Assembly (NCBI GenBank): GCA_020853155.1
Contig: JADYZL010000565.1
Location: forward strand, 1-6,941
Reading direction: 5' to 3'
Origin: Bryobacterales bacterium
GTDB lineage: Bacteria > Acidobacteriota > Terriglobia > Bryobacterales > Bryobacteraceae
DNA length: 6,941 nt
The translations under genes and the position numbers were made by a program. This document shows, piece after piece, positions 1-5,836 of this stretch (within the stretch, counting starts at the first letter, position 1; each line of letters starts with the position of its first letter). Below the pieces are notes generated by a model. The model ran no database searches, was not told the DNA's origin, and was given only the letters and a program-made list of their open reading frames with translations.

Positions 1-907
1 CCTCCTTGCGATGGCGGCTCTTCGCGAAGGCCGGCGGGTCGAGGACGATCGTTTCGAAGCTGCGCCGGGCAGCTTGATAGCTGGCCAGCAGTTGGAAGAC
101 GTCGGCTTCGCGGACGCTCACATTACCGAGCCCGTTCTCTTCCGCGTTTCGGCGGGCGCGCGCGACGGCCCCGGCGGAAGAATCCACCGCTTCCACCGAT
201 TCGCAGACCGATGCCAGATGCAGCGCGAAGCCGCCCCCATAGGTGAAGCAATCGAGCGCGCGACCGCGTCCGAAGCGCCGGATGGCGGCATAGTTTTCGC
301 GTTGATCGAGAAAGAATCCCGTCTTTTGCCCGCCCAGCAGATCCACTTCAAAGCGCAGGCCGTTAAGCGTAATCGAAACCGGGCCGTCGAGCGTGCCGTC
401 AACCACGCCGGATCGCAGCGGGAGCCCTTCGAGTGAACGCGTTTGCGCTTCGTTCTTCTCGATAATCGCCCGCAGCTGAAGCAGATCGCGGAGCCCCTTC
501 ACGATGAGCGGCTGCAAGGCGTCCATTCCCTGGTTGAGCGTCTGGATCGCGAGGCAATCCGCGTAGCGATCCACCACCAAGCCGGGCAGAAAATCCGCTT
601 CGCCATAAATAAGGCGATAGGAATCCGAATCACGAACAATCCGCTGTCGTAGCGCAAACGCGGCGGCGATGCGCTGCGTAAGAAACGCCTCGTCGATCAC
701 CGCGTCGCGTTCCGCCAGCATCCGGAGGGCGATTTGCGAGGTGCTGCTGTAGTGCGCCGTCCCCAGCGGTTTCCCTGAGGCCAATTGTACCCGCACCACG
801 GAAGCGGCCGGCGCGTCCGGTTCCCCCGCGAGATCGGAGCGGAACACCCAAGGATGCCCCCGCTCAAGCCGGGCCGCCGCGCGGCGATTCACCAATACCG
901 TCTGCAT
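1..907 (-). CDS. RlmI/YccW-like class I SAM-dependent 23S rRNA (cytosine-C5) methyltransferase, 3' end cut by window
   Basis: Reading from ATG at 907, 302 codons are open to base 1, so the C-terminal part (about 90 residues, judging from a usual length near 390-400) lies outside the window. The N-terminus (residues 1-65, with RRAAARLERGHPWVFRSDL) is a PUA-like RNA-binding domain. It is followed by a middle domain and a Rossmann methyltransferase domain. Hallmarks are GGQKTGFFLDQREN at 192-205, the SAM-binding motif I LDCFTYGGGFALHLA at 218-232, an acidic ribose-binding loop VEAVD at 238-242, and motif IV DPPAFAK at 290-296. The family methylates a cytosine of 23S rRNA in the cytoplasm. No clear Shine-Dalgarno precedes the ATG. 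It lies 65 bp downstream of the SDR gene on the same strand, so co-transcription is possible. Family call is firm; the exact target base is inferred from the E. coli relative. Confidence 0.92.
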   Translation of the reverse strand, partial: MQTVLVNRRAAARLERGHPWVFRSDLAGEPDAPAASVVRVQLASGKPLGTAHYSSTSQIALRMLAERDAVIDEAFLTQRIAAAFALRQRIVRDSDSYRLIYGEADFLPGLVVDRYADCLAIQTLNQGMDALQPLIVKGLRDLLQLRAIIEKNEAQTRSLEGLPLRSGVVDGTLDGPVSITLNGLRFEVDLLGGQKTGFFLDQRENYAAIRRFGRGRALDCFTYGGGFALHLASVCESVEAVDSSAGAVARARRNAEENGLGNVSVREADVFQLLASYQAARRSFETIVLDPPAFAKSRHRKE

Positions 908-972
908 AAGGCTAAGGATAGCGAAGGGCCGCGCGCCGCCTGCTCAGGCACTTGTTTTGAGCGCCACGCGAA

Positions 973-2130
973 CTAAACGCGCGCCATCACCGGCTCGGGT
1001 TCCGGTTCGCTGCGGCCCCAGTTGCTCGCCACGCAGTATTCCACCACCTGCTTGTAATAGGAATCGAGCGAGGGGAAGGGCACCTGTCGCGCGAGAAGCG
1101 GTTCGGTGCGCGAATTGTCGAAGCGCTGCTGCATCGAAAGATGCGGGAGGAACGAAAAGAGCGCGTCCAGCCATTGGTCAAGGGCCGAGGGAATCCGGTG
1201 GCGGATCTTCGCCAGAACCCGCTCGAACTCGTCGAAAGTCACCATGCGCGGGCGGCGGCGCAAGCGAAGCGTGGGATGGTGGCTTTCGAAGACCTCGTAG
1301 GTGCTGTCGAGCAATTGGGCGACGCTCCACGCCCGTTCCGGTCCCGCGCAAACGTGGTAGATGCGTCCCGGCTCGAAGCAATGCTCGTAGAGATAGTGGA
1401 GGGCCCGGCCCGTCCAATCGGAAGCTGCCATGTCGATGATCGCCGTGGGGTCCGCCGGTATGGCTGGCAGCGGATTCCAGGGAATCGCCTTGATGGTCTG
1501 GTGAAAATAGTTGAACTGGTGGACGCGCCCGGAACTCGCGCCGATCAAGCTGCTGAGCCGGGCGATGGCGGCTGGGATTCGCCCCATCGCTTCGAGCACC
1601 AGGGCCTCGGCTTCGTTCTTAGTCTGCTGATAAGCGTTCACGAAGCCCGCGCGGCCATCGAGAGGTTCTTCGTAGATCGTGCCCGGCGTCTTGCCGGCGG
1701 CGTAGATCGTGCTCACCTGAAGGAATCGCTCCAGGTGCTTGCATTCCGCGGCCAGAGCGAGCATCTCCTGGGTGCCCGCGACGTTGGTCTGCCGGGATTC
1801 CTCCACGGTGATCCGGAAGCGGATATCGGCGGCGGAGTGAACAATCTGCGTCACGCGGTCCCGCAGCAGCGCGCGCATGCCGGTGGATAGCCCGAGGCCG
1901 GGGAGCGAGAGATCTGCCCGGATTGCGAGCACGCCGACGGCGTCGAAGGTGGCTGGGTTGCGCGTCAACGCCACGATGGGCCGCCGCGGATGCGCCACGC
2001 GCAGCAAGGGGATCAGCGCCTCGCCCACCAGGCCGGTGGCGCCGGTAAGCAACAGTGCGCCGCGGTCCAAGGATTCCAGTGCCCTCTCCGCACTCTCAAT
2101 GCCGGATCCATTTGCGTTCAAACGGGCCAC
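973..2130 (-). CDS. Extended SDR / thioester-reductase-like NAD(P)-dependent oxidoreductase (NAD_binding_4 type)
   Basis: A 385-residue cytoplasmic oxidoreductase. The Rossmann dinucleotide motif TGATGLVG lies at residues 29-36. IVHSAADIRF at 96-105 is typical of the thioester-reductase / fatty acyl reductase branch of extended SDRs. The catalytic residues appear to be Ser140/Thr141 (QVSTIYAAG) and the pair Tyr167...Lys171 (NAYQQTK). The C-terminal part (about 325-370, with FDNSRTEPLL and a Tyr-rich VVEYCVASNWG segment) resembles the tail seen in reductases acting on acyl thioesters. The substrate cannot be told from sequence. The ORF opens with GTG at 2130, but an in-frame stop lies just upstream and no Shine-Dalgarno fits this GTG. 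A GAGGTG sequence (2133-2128) sits 6 nt upstream of an in-frame TTG at 2121, which may be the true start (382 residues). It is probably not part of the right-hand operon because it is divergent from it. Confidence 0.88.
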   Translation of the reverse strand: MARLNANGSGIESAERALESLDRGALLLTGATGLVGEALIPLLRVAHPRRPIVALTRNPATFDAVGVLAIRADLSLPGLGLSTGMRALLRDRVTQIVHSAADIRFRITVEESRQTNVAGTQEMLALAAECKHLERFLQVSTIYAAGKTPGTIYEEPLDGRAGFVNAYQQTKNEAEALVLEAMGRIPAAIARLSSLIGASSGRVHQFNYFHQTIKAIPWNPLPAIPADPTAIIDMAASDWTGRALHYLYEHCFEPGRIYHVCAGPERAWSVAQLLDSTYEVFESHHPTLRLRRRPRMVTFDEFERVLAKIRHRIPSALDQWLDALFSFLPHLSMQQRFDNSRTEPLLARQVPFPSLDSYYKQVVEYCVASNWGRSEPEPEPVMARV

Positions 2131-2216
2131 CTCACTGGCTCAGATTCGGGGGGATCGCGAAACTCGCTTCCGTCGTGACGGACAGTCTTTCTCAAACCAG
2201 CATCGTCCCTTGCACG

Positions 2217-2245
2217 TTGAGGGAATGCCGCTCCTCGATTATCCT
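2217..2245 (+). promoter_or_regulatory. Candidate sigma70-type promoter for the Ubl operon
   Basis: TTGAGG at 2217-2222 (4 of 6 to TTGACA) and TATCCT at 2240-2245 (4 of 6 to TATAAT) are separated by 17 bp. The predicted transcript would start near 2252, about 20 nt before the protease ATG at 2275. The match is weak and chance occurrence is possible. Confidence 0.28.
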
Positions 2246-2266
2246 CAAAGGAGATTATCCTCAAAG
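2237..2266. repeat. Tandem 14-bp direct repeat (possible operator)
   Basis: GATTATCCTCAAAG occurs at 2237-2250 and again, identically, at 2253-2266, giving a 16-bp period with a 2-bp spacer. The repeat lies 9 bp upstream of the protease start and overlaps the candidate promoters on both strands. Two identical sites about one and a half helical turns apart could bind a dimeric or cooperating regulator. A simple local duplication is the alternative. Confidence 0.75.
2238..2264 (-). promoter_or_regulatory. Candidate weak promoter for the SDR gene
   Basis: On the minus strand TTGAGG (2264-2259) and GATAAT (2243-2238, 5 of 6 to TATAAT) are 15 bp apart, which is short for sigma70. Each element comes from one copy of the direct repeat. 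The call is weak and rests only on hexamer resemblance and the position upstream of the SDR start. Confidence 0.2.
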
Positions 2267-2274
2267 TTTAGACG

Positions 2275-3384
2275 ATGGAGAAGATTGTCGTCACAACGCG
2301 AGAGGTGCGGGATGTCATTGTTCCGCCAGCCGGGACTTCGCCCGAGCCGGCGGCGCAAAAGCCTCCACTCTCGCTGGGATTGCGCCTTGCCACGTTGCCA
2401 CTCGTGCTTGTGCTTCCGGTGCTTTGCCTGGTGGCTCTCGCGGTTCGCCTCGCGCTCCGCAGCCACTCTCCAAAACTCAGGCACGCCTGGGCGGCTTGGC
2501 TGAATTCCCTGCTGATCGCCAGCGGCTTGCTGACAACGCTTCTTTTTAGCATGGCATATTTTCTGGCGCCCCGGCCGATGCGTTTCGTATCGTCCCTGCC
2601 CGCTCTGGAGTATTTACCGGAGTTTCCAAAGCTTCCTTCCGCCGAACCGATGTCCGCCCAGCAGGTGGCGCAGCGCACCGCACCGCTCGTCTTCGTCCTC
2701 AGCCCCGATTCGGGAAATTGGAAGCTGCCCGATAGCTATCTGGAGACAGCGGCCGTGGGCGCGGGCTTGCTGCTCCACGCGGATAAGAGCGGGTTCTTGC
2801 TGGCAACGAACCGGCACGTGGTGGATGGAGAGAGTTGGTTGAACCCGGGCGGTCGGCCGGAAACGATTCTGGTCTTCTCGAAGGCGGGCGATTACGGCCA
2901 GGCGCGCGTTGTGGCGCGCCACAGAGACCTTGATCTGGCCCTCGTGTGGATGAAGCGCGGCGCGGGCGAGAGCGCCTTTGTGCAGCCCATCGCGCCCTTC
3001 AGCGAGGCCGAGGCCGGCAGGAATGTTTTCGTCATCGGCCATCCGGAGCGTTACTTCTTCTCGCTGAGCACCGGCATCGTGATGCGCACCCATGAAGAGA
3101 AAATGGTGCAGATTTCCGCACCCGTGAGCCCCGGCAATAGCGGCGGGCCGGTGTACGAAGAGCACGGAAAGTTGCTGGGTGTCGTCAGTTACAAGGTGGA
3201 CCGGCGCTTCAACCCCAACGCGGAGAATTTGAATTTCGCCGTGCGCGCCGACGCTCTGCTCGATAGCGGGCCCTGGGATTTTCAAGCCAACGGCAAGGAG
3301 TTGATGGCAAGCTGGATCAAGGCGCACCAGGCGGCGTTCGGGCCAAAGAGCGCAGGGCTCTCCCCGGCAGATGGGGGCCGCTAG
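2275..3384 (+). CDS. Membrane-anchored trypsin/HtrA-type serine protease (no PDZ domain)
   Basis: A 369-residue protein. Residues 1-33 are polar and Pro-rich. Two hydrophobic segments follow (about 34-60 and 76-98), then a linker and a chymotrypsin-fold protease domain (about 135-332). The catalytic triad is visible: His181 in ATNRHVV, Asp220 in DLDLALVWM, and Ser289 in SPGNSGGPV. VFVIGHP (251-257) and the final NLNFAVRADALL (318-329) are typical of S1C-like peptidases. HtrA proteins usually carry a PDZ domain after this; here only about 40 residues follow, with no PDZ. The short loop between the TM segments is basic (R61, K67, R69). By the positive-inside rule this puts the protease domain in the periplasm, but the call is not secure. 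TAG at 2269 blocks upstream in-frame starts, so ATG 2275 is the longest start; it has no well-placed Shine-Dalgarno. The gene ends 23 bp before the Ubl gene and heads the operon. Confidence 0.88.
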   Translation: MEKIVVTTREVRDVIVPPAGTSPEPAAQKPPLSLGLRLATLPLVLVLPVLCLVALAVRLALRSHSPKLRHAWAAWLNSLLIASGLLTTLLFSMAYFLAPRPMRFVSSLPALEYLPEFPKLPSAEPMSAQQVAQRTAPLVFVLSPDSGNWKLPDSYLETAAVGAGLLLHADKSGFLLATNRHVVDGESWLNPGGRPETILVFSKAGDYGQARVVARHRDLDLALVWMKRGAGESAFVQPIAPFSEAEAGRNVFVIGHPERYFFSLSTGIVMRTHEEKMVQISAPVSPGNSGGPVYEEHGKLLGVVSYKVDRRFNPNAENLNFAVRADALLDSGPWDFQANGKELMASWIKAHQAAFGPKSAGLSPADGGR

Positions 3385-3407
3385 CCGCGCACGAAAGGGA
3401 TAGCAGG

Positions 3408-3677
3408 ATGGCCGTAATCAATGTAACCGTGTTTGATTCCACGGAGAATAAACGCGTGCCGGTGGAATTGCCCGACGACGCCGTCGCAAGCAAGATCATC
3501 GCCGTGCTCGTCGACAAGTTGCAATTGCCGAAGAACGGGCCGGATGGCGCGCCGCTCAGCTACAAGTTTCACCACAAGAACAGCGGCCGCCAGATTCTCG
3601 ATGCGCAAACCCTCGCCGAAGCCGCCGTCGCCGACGGAGACATCCTGCGCCTGCAACCGGAAATTACCGCCGGTTAA
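3408..3677 (+). CDS. YukD-like ubiquitin-like (beta-grasp) protein ending in a single Gly
   Basis: An 89-residue protein with the layout of a beta-grasp fold. A first beta hairpin (INVTVFDSTENKRVPVEL, 4-21) is followed by a helix (about 24-38, AVASKIIAVLVDKLQL), strands around 50-64 (SYKFHHKNSGRQIL), a short helix (TLAEAAV, 68-74) and a last strand (DILRLQP, 78-84). The tail is EITAG: it ends in one exposed glycine, with neither a diglycine nor an extension after it. YukD-type Ubls occur both in type VII secretion loci and in E1/JAB loci. The neighbours here (E1 and JAMM) make it the likely conjugated modifier. AAGGGA (3395-3400) lies 7 nt before the ATG as Shine-Dalgarno. The stop is 5 bp from the E1 start. 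Fold assignment comes from pattern and context, not alignment. Confidence 0.82.
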   Translation: MAVINVTVFDSTENKRVPVELPDDAVASKIIAVLVDKLQLPKNGPDGAPLSYKFHHKNSGRQILDAQTLAEAAVADGDILRLQPEITAG

Positions 3678-3682
3678 CCGCC

Positions 3683-4900
3683 ATGCCGCCTCTCGAGCCG
3701 ATCCGCGTCGCTTCCGGCGATATGGCGGAAGACCGATTCAGCCGCCTCCGCCTCCTGGGTTGGTGGAATCAGGAGCGTATTGCCTCGGCGCGCGTGCTGG
3801 TCGTGGGCGCCGGGGCGCTCGGCAATGAAATCCTCAAGAACCTGGCGCTGCTCGGCTTCCGGCGTATCCTGGTTGTGGATCTGGACCGAATCGAAGTCTC
3901 CAACCTCTCCCGCGGCGTTCTCTTTCGCGAAAGCGATATCGGCCGCGACAAGGCCGAAGCGGCGGCTGCGGCCGTGCGCTGCCTCTATCCCCAAGCCCAG
4001 GTCCTCGGTGTGCGCGCCAATGTTGTGCAGCAACTCGGTCTCGGCGTCTTCGATTGGGCGGATGTCATTCTGGGCGGTCTGGATAATCGCGAAGCGCGGC
4101 TCTTCCTCAACCGCTCCGCCTGGAAGATGGGCAAGCCCTGGGTGGATGGCGCCATCGAGGGTGTGAACGGCGTTGCGCGCGTCTTCGAATCCGGCAAGCC
4201 TGCGTGCTATGAATGCACCCTCGGCGAAGTGGATTGGGCAATCCTCGACCGGCGAATGTCCTGCAATCTGCTCACGCGCGCCGATGAAGAACAGGGGAAG
4301 GTGCCCACCACGCCAACCACCTCCTCGGTGATCGCGGGAATCCAGGTGCAGGAAGCGCTGAAGTTGCTGCACGGGCTTCCCACCCTCAGCGGCAAGGGCT
4401 ACGTGTTCGAGGGCCTCCATCACACGAGTTACGTTACCGAGTACACGCCGGATCCGGATTGCCAAAGCCACTACGTATTCGACCGCGTGGTGCGCGTGAA
4501 CGAACGGTCCGATCGCCTCACGGCGGAGGCGCTGCTGAACCTGGCCAGCCGCGATCTGGCGTCGGACGACGTCACCATCGAGTTCAGCCGGGATATCATC
4601 TGGAAGCTGGTGCATCCAGAGACTGGCGCCGCCCAGGAGTATTTCGCTCCTCTCGGCAGCATCTCTTACGACCAGGGGCGCGATCCCGCCGATGGAGCCC
4701 TTCGCGAAGTGGTCACCCGCCACGGATTCACCCGGCAGGATCTCGAGGTGAACCCCGAATGGGCCGCGCGGCGCATGTCCGAATGGGGCTTGCCGCTTTA
4801 CGATGTGTTCATCGCGCGCTCCGACGGTGCTGAGGTGGCGTACGTCATGGAAGGCGATGCTCCGCAAGTGCTGCAATCGCTCGTGGAGGAGGCGGTATGA
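3683..4900 (+). CDS. E1-like (ThiF/MoeB-fold) ubiquitin-like activating enzyme with C-terminal extension
   Basis: A 405-residue protein predicted to adenylate the C-terminal glycine of the adjacent Ubl. The nucleotide-binding domain has VVGAGALGNE (40-49), Asp66 at the end of the second strand (LVVDLD) for ribose contact, NLSRG with Arg77, Lys90 in GRDKA, and LDNREAR with Asp134. CYEC (Cys175, Cys178) is the first half of the usual zinc site. The second half appears to be Cys260-x2-His263 instead of CxxC. Cys194 (RMSCNLL) lies where canonical E1s carry the thioester cysteine. PTTPTTSSVIAGIQVQEALKLL-type residues at 209-230 form the typical crossover helix. Residues about 265-405 form an added alpha/beta domain not found in MoeB/ThiF. 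No Shine-Dalgarno precedes ATG 3683, so reinitiation after the Ubl stop is likely; Met14 (3722) is an alternative start. The stop overlaps the JAMM start by 4 bp. Confidence 0.93.
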   Translation: MPPLEPIRVASGDMAEDRFSRLRLLGWWNQERIASARVLVVGAGALGNEILKNLALLGFRRILVVDLDRIEVSNLSRGVLFRESDIGRDKAEAAAAAVRCLYPQAQVLGVRANVVQQLGLGVFDWADVILGGLDNREARLFLNRSAWKMGKPWVDGAIEGVNGVARVFESGKPACYECTLGEVDWAILDRRMSCNLLTRADEEQGKVPTTPTTSSVIAGIQVQEALKLLHGLPTLSGKGYVFEGLHHTSYVTEYTPDPDCQSHYVFDRVVRVNERSDRLTAEALLNLASRDLASDDVTIEFSRDIIWKLVHPETGAAQEYFAPLGSISYDQGRDPADGALREVVTRHGFTRQDLEVNPEWAARRMSEWGLPLYDVFIARSDGAEVAYVMEGDAPQVLQSLVEEAV

Positions 4901-5769
4901 AAGAGCGGACGAATGGTTCAGACCCGAGCCCGGCGCCCGTCAATCCACCTGCGGAGATCACCCCGGAGATGTTGGCGGCAACCGCGCGCGTCGCCATCGC
5001 GGCTAGTGTTGTGCAGCGTATCCACCGTCATGCCCGCTCCGAGATGAATGCGGAAATCTGTGGCGTGCTGATTGGCGAAGAGGCGGCGGGAGTCACCTTG
5101 ATTGAGGCTTCCATTGAAGGCGAGGGGGCGGCGAAAGGCGGCGCTCATGTCACATTTACGCAGGAGACCTGGGCGCACATCTATGCCGTCAAAGATCGCG
5201 AGTTCCCCGAAAAGCGGATCGTTGGCTGGTATCACTCGCATCCCGGCTTCGGCATCTTCCTTTCGCGCCAGGACCTGTTTATTCACGAGAATTTCTTCTC
5301 CGCCTCAACGCAGGTGGCCTGGGTCTATGATCCGCACTCGGATGAAGAAGGCTGCTTCGGCTGGGTAGACGGCAAAGTCACCCGGGTGCGCGAGATTCGC
5401 CTGATCGAGACCGCCGCCGCGGATGCTCCCATCGAGGGCGAAGAACCCGGTGAAATCGTGAGCGTGGAGGAAGCGCCCGCGCAGCGCAGGTTAGGGGCGA
5501 GCGAACCGGATGCGTCGCCGAAATCCCGAAGGTCTTCACTCACCCGCAAATTGTTTCTGTTGCTCGCACTCGGCGTTGTGTTCATCGCCGGCGTCGCGGG
5601 GGGTGTCCTGCTGCTGCCCCGGACCATCGTGATGTATTCCCTGCCGGACGGGCGGCTGCTCTCTCCCAGGGAAGTGCAGTCTGCTCTCGATCGCGCACGG
5701 CAGCGCCAGTTGGAAGAGCAGCGCCCGCCGGCGGAACCGCCCGCGAACCCACCCGCGAAAACACCGTGA
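4897..5769 (+). CDS. JAMM/MPN (Mov34) metalloprotease, deubiquitinase-like, with C-terminal TM anchor
   Basis: A 290-residue protein. After a Pro-rich start (1-25) comes an MPN domain (about 32-172) with a complete JAMM zinc motif: Glu53 in NAEICGVLIG, then H113-x-H115-x7-S123-x2-D126 within YHSHPGFGIFLSRQDLF. All catalytic and zinc ligands are present, so it should be an active isopeptidase or peptidase. Residues 173-217 form an acidic then basic linker. A single TM segment follows (about 218-240), preceded by SPKSRRSSLTRK, which predicts a cytoplasmic catalytic domain and a short periplasmic tail ending in a Pro/Ala-rich stretch (277-290). Since the Ubl already ends in Gly, removal of conjugated Ubl is more likely than maturation (inference). 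The ATG overlaps the E1 stop (ATGA), with GGAGGAGG at 4885-4892 as Shine-Dalgarno. No E1 or E2 domain is fused to it. Confidence 0.94.
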   Translation: MKERTNGSDPSPAPVNPPAEITPEMLAATARVAIAASVVQRIHRHARSEMNAEICGVLIGEEAAGVTLIEASIEGEGAAKGGAHVTFTQETWAHIYAVKDREFPEKRIVGWYHSHPGFGIFLSRQDLFIHENFFSASTQVAWVYDPHSDEEGCFGWVDGKVTRVREIRLIETAAADAPIEGEEPGEIVSVEEAPAQRRLGASEPDASPKSRRSSLTRKLFLLLALGVVFIAGVAGGVLLLPRTIVMYSLPDGRLLSPREVQSALDRARQRQLEEQRPPAEPPANPPAKTP

Positions 5770-5772
5770 CCT

Positions 5773-5790
5773 GCGCTTGCCGGCAGGCGC
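5773..5790 (+). other. Intercistronic inverted repeat between JAMM and FHA genes
   Basis: GCGCTTGCCGGCAGGCGC reads as a near-perfect palindrome. The transcript could form a 7-bp stem (one G-U pair) with a CCGG loop. It starts 4 nt after the JAMM stop and is not followed by a T-run, so it is not a standard terminator. It could be an RNA processing or stability element, a partial attenuator, or chance in GC-rich DNA. Confidence 0.45.
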
Positions 5791-5836
5791 GAACCCCTCT
5801 CGCGAGGATGCGCCGGCGATAGAGAAGGAAGGCCGC

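Larger units (their letters stand above)
2131..2274. promoter_or_regulatory. Divergent intergenic regulatory region between SDR gene and Ubl operon
   Basis: This is the only non-coding stretch over 100 bp in the window. It must hold the promoters of both the minus-strand SDR/methyltransferase pair and the plus-strand protease-Ubl-E1-JAMM-FHA operon, unless transcription enters from elsewhere. It contains a 14-bp direct repeat near its right end and several promoter-like hexamers, listed separately. No RNA gene, riboswitch or strong terminator hairpin was seen. Confidence 0.6.

Noticed and set aside
908..972. A terminator between the SDR and methyltransferase genes
   Set aside because: Only a 4-bp stem (GCCT/AGGC) around a short loop is visible, with no T-run in the direction of transcription.
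1141..1890. A 249-codon plus-strand open frame opposite the SDR gene
   Set aside because: The minus strand has clear Rossmann and YxxxK motifs; this frame has none and is explained by high GC content.
2614..3327. A 237-codon open frame on the minus strand opposite the serine protease
   Set aside because: It mirrors the protease domain with no domain signature; the plus strand carries an intact catalytic triad.
3408..3677. Type VII secretion YukD/EsaB component
   Set aside because: No WXG100 protein, EssC-like ATPase or EssB-like protein is in the window; the E1 and JAMM neighbours indicate conjugation. Genes beyond the window could change this.
3674..4876. A 400-codon open frame on the minus strand opposite the E1 gene
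   Set aside because: It lies entirely antisense to a gene with full E1 motifs. Its translation is rich in His/Arg/Ala with no recognisable domain, as expected of a GC-rich shadow frame.
3408..4900. Thiamine or molybdopterin sulfur carrier pair (ThiS-ThiF or MoaD-MoeB)
   Set aside because: The Ubl lacks the GG end, no other thiamine or cofactor synthesis genes are nearby, and E1 carries an extra C-terminal domain next to a JAMM protease.
3408..5769. Type II CBASS (cGAS-like nucleotidyltransferase with Cap2/Cap3)
   Set aside because: There is no nucleotidyltransferase or effector in the window, no E2-E1 fusion, and a dedicated Ubl is present. A different kind of Ubl system is more likely.
5777..5836. 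N-terminal extension of the FHA protein from TTG 5777
   Set aside because: TTG 5777 falls inside the inverted repeat and has no ribosome site, whereas ATG 5837 follows AGAAGGAAGG at good spacing.
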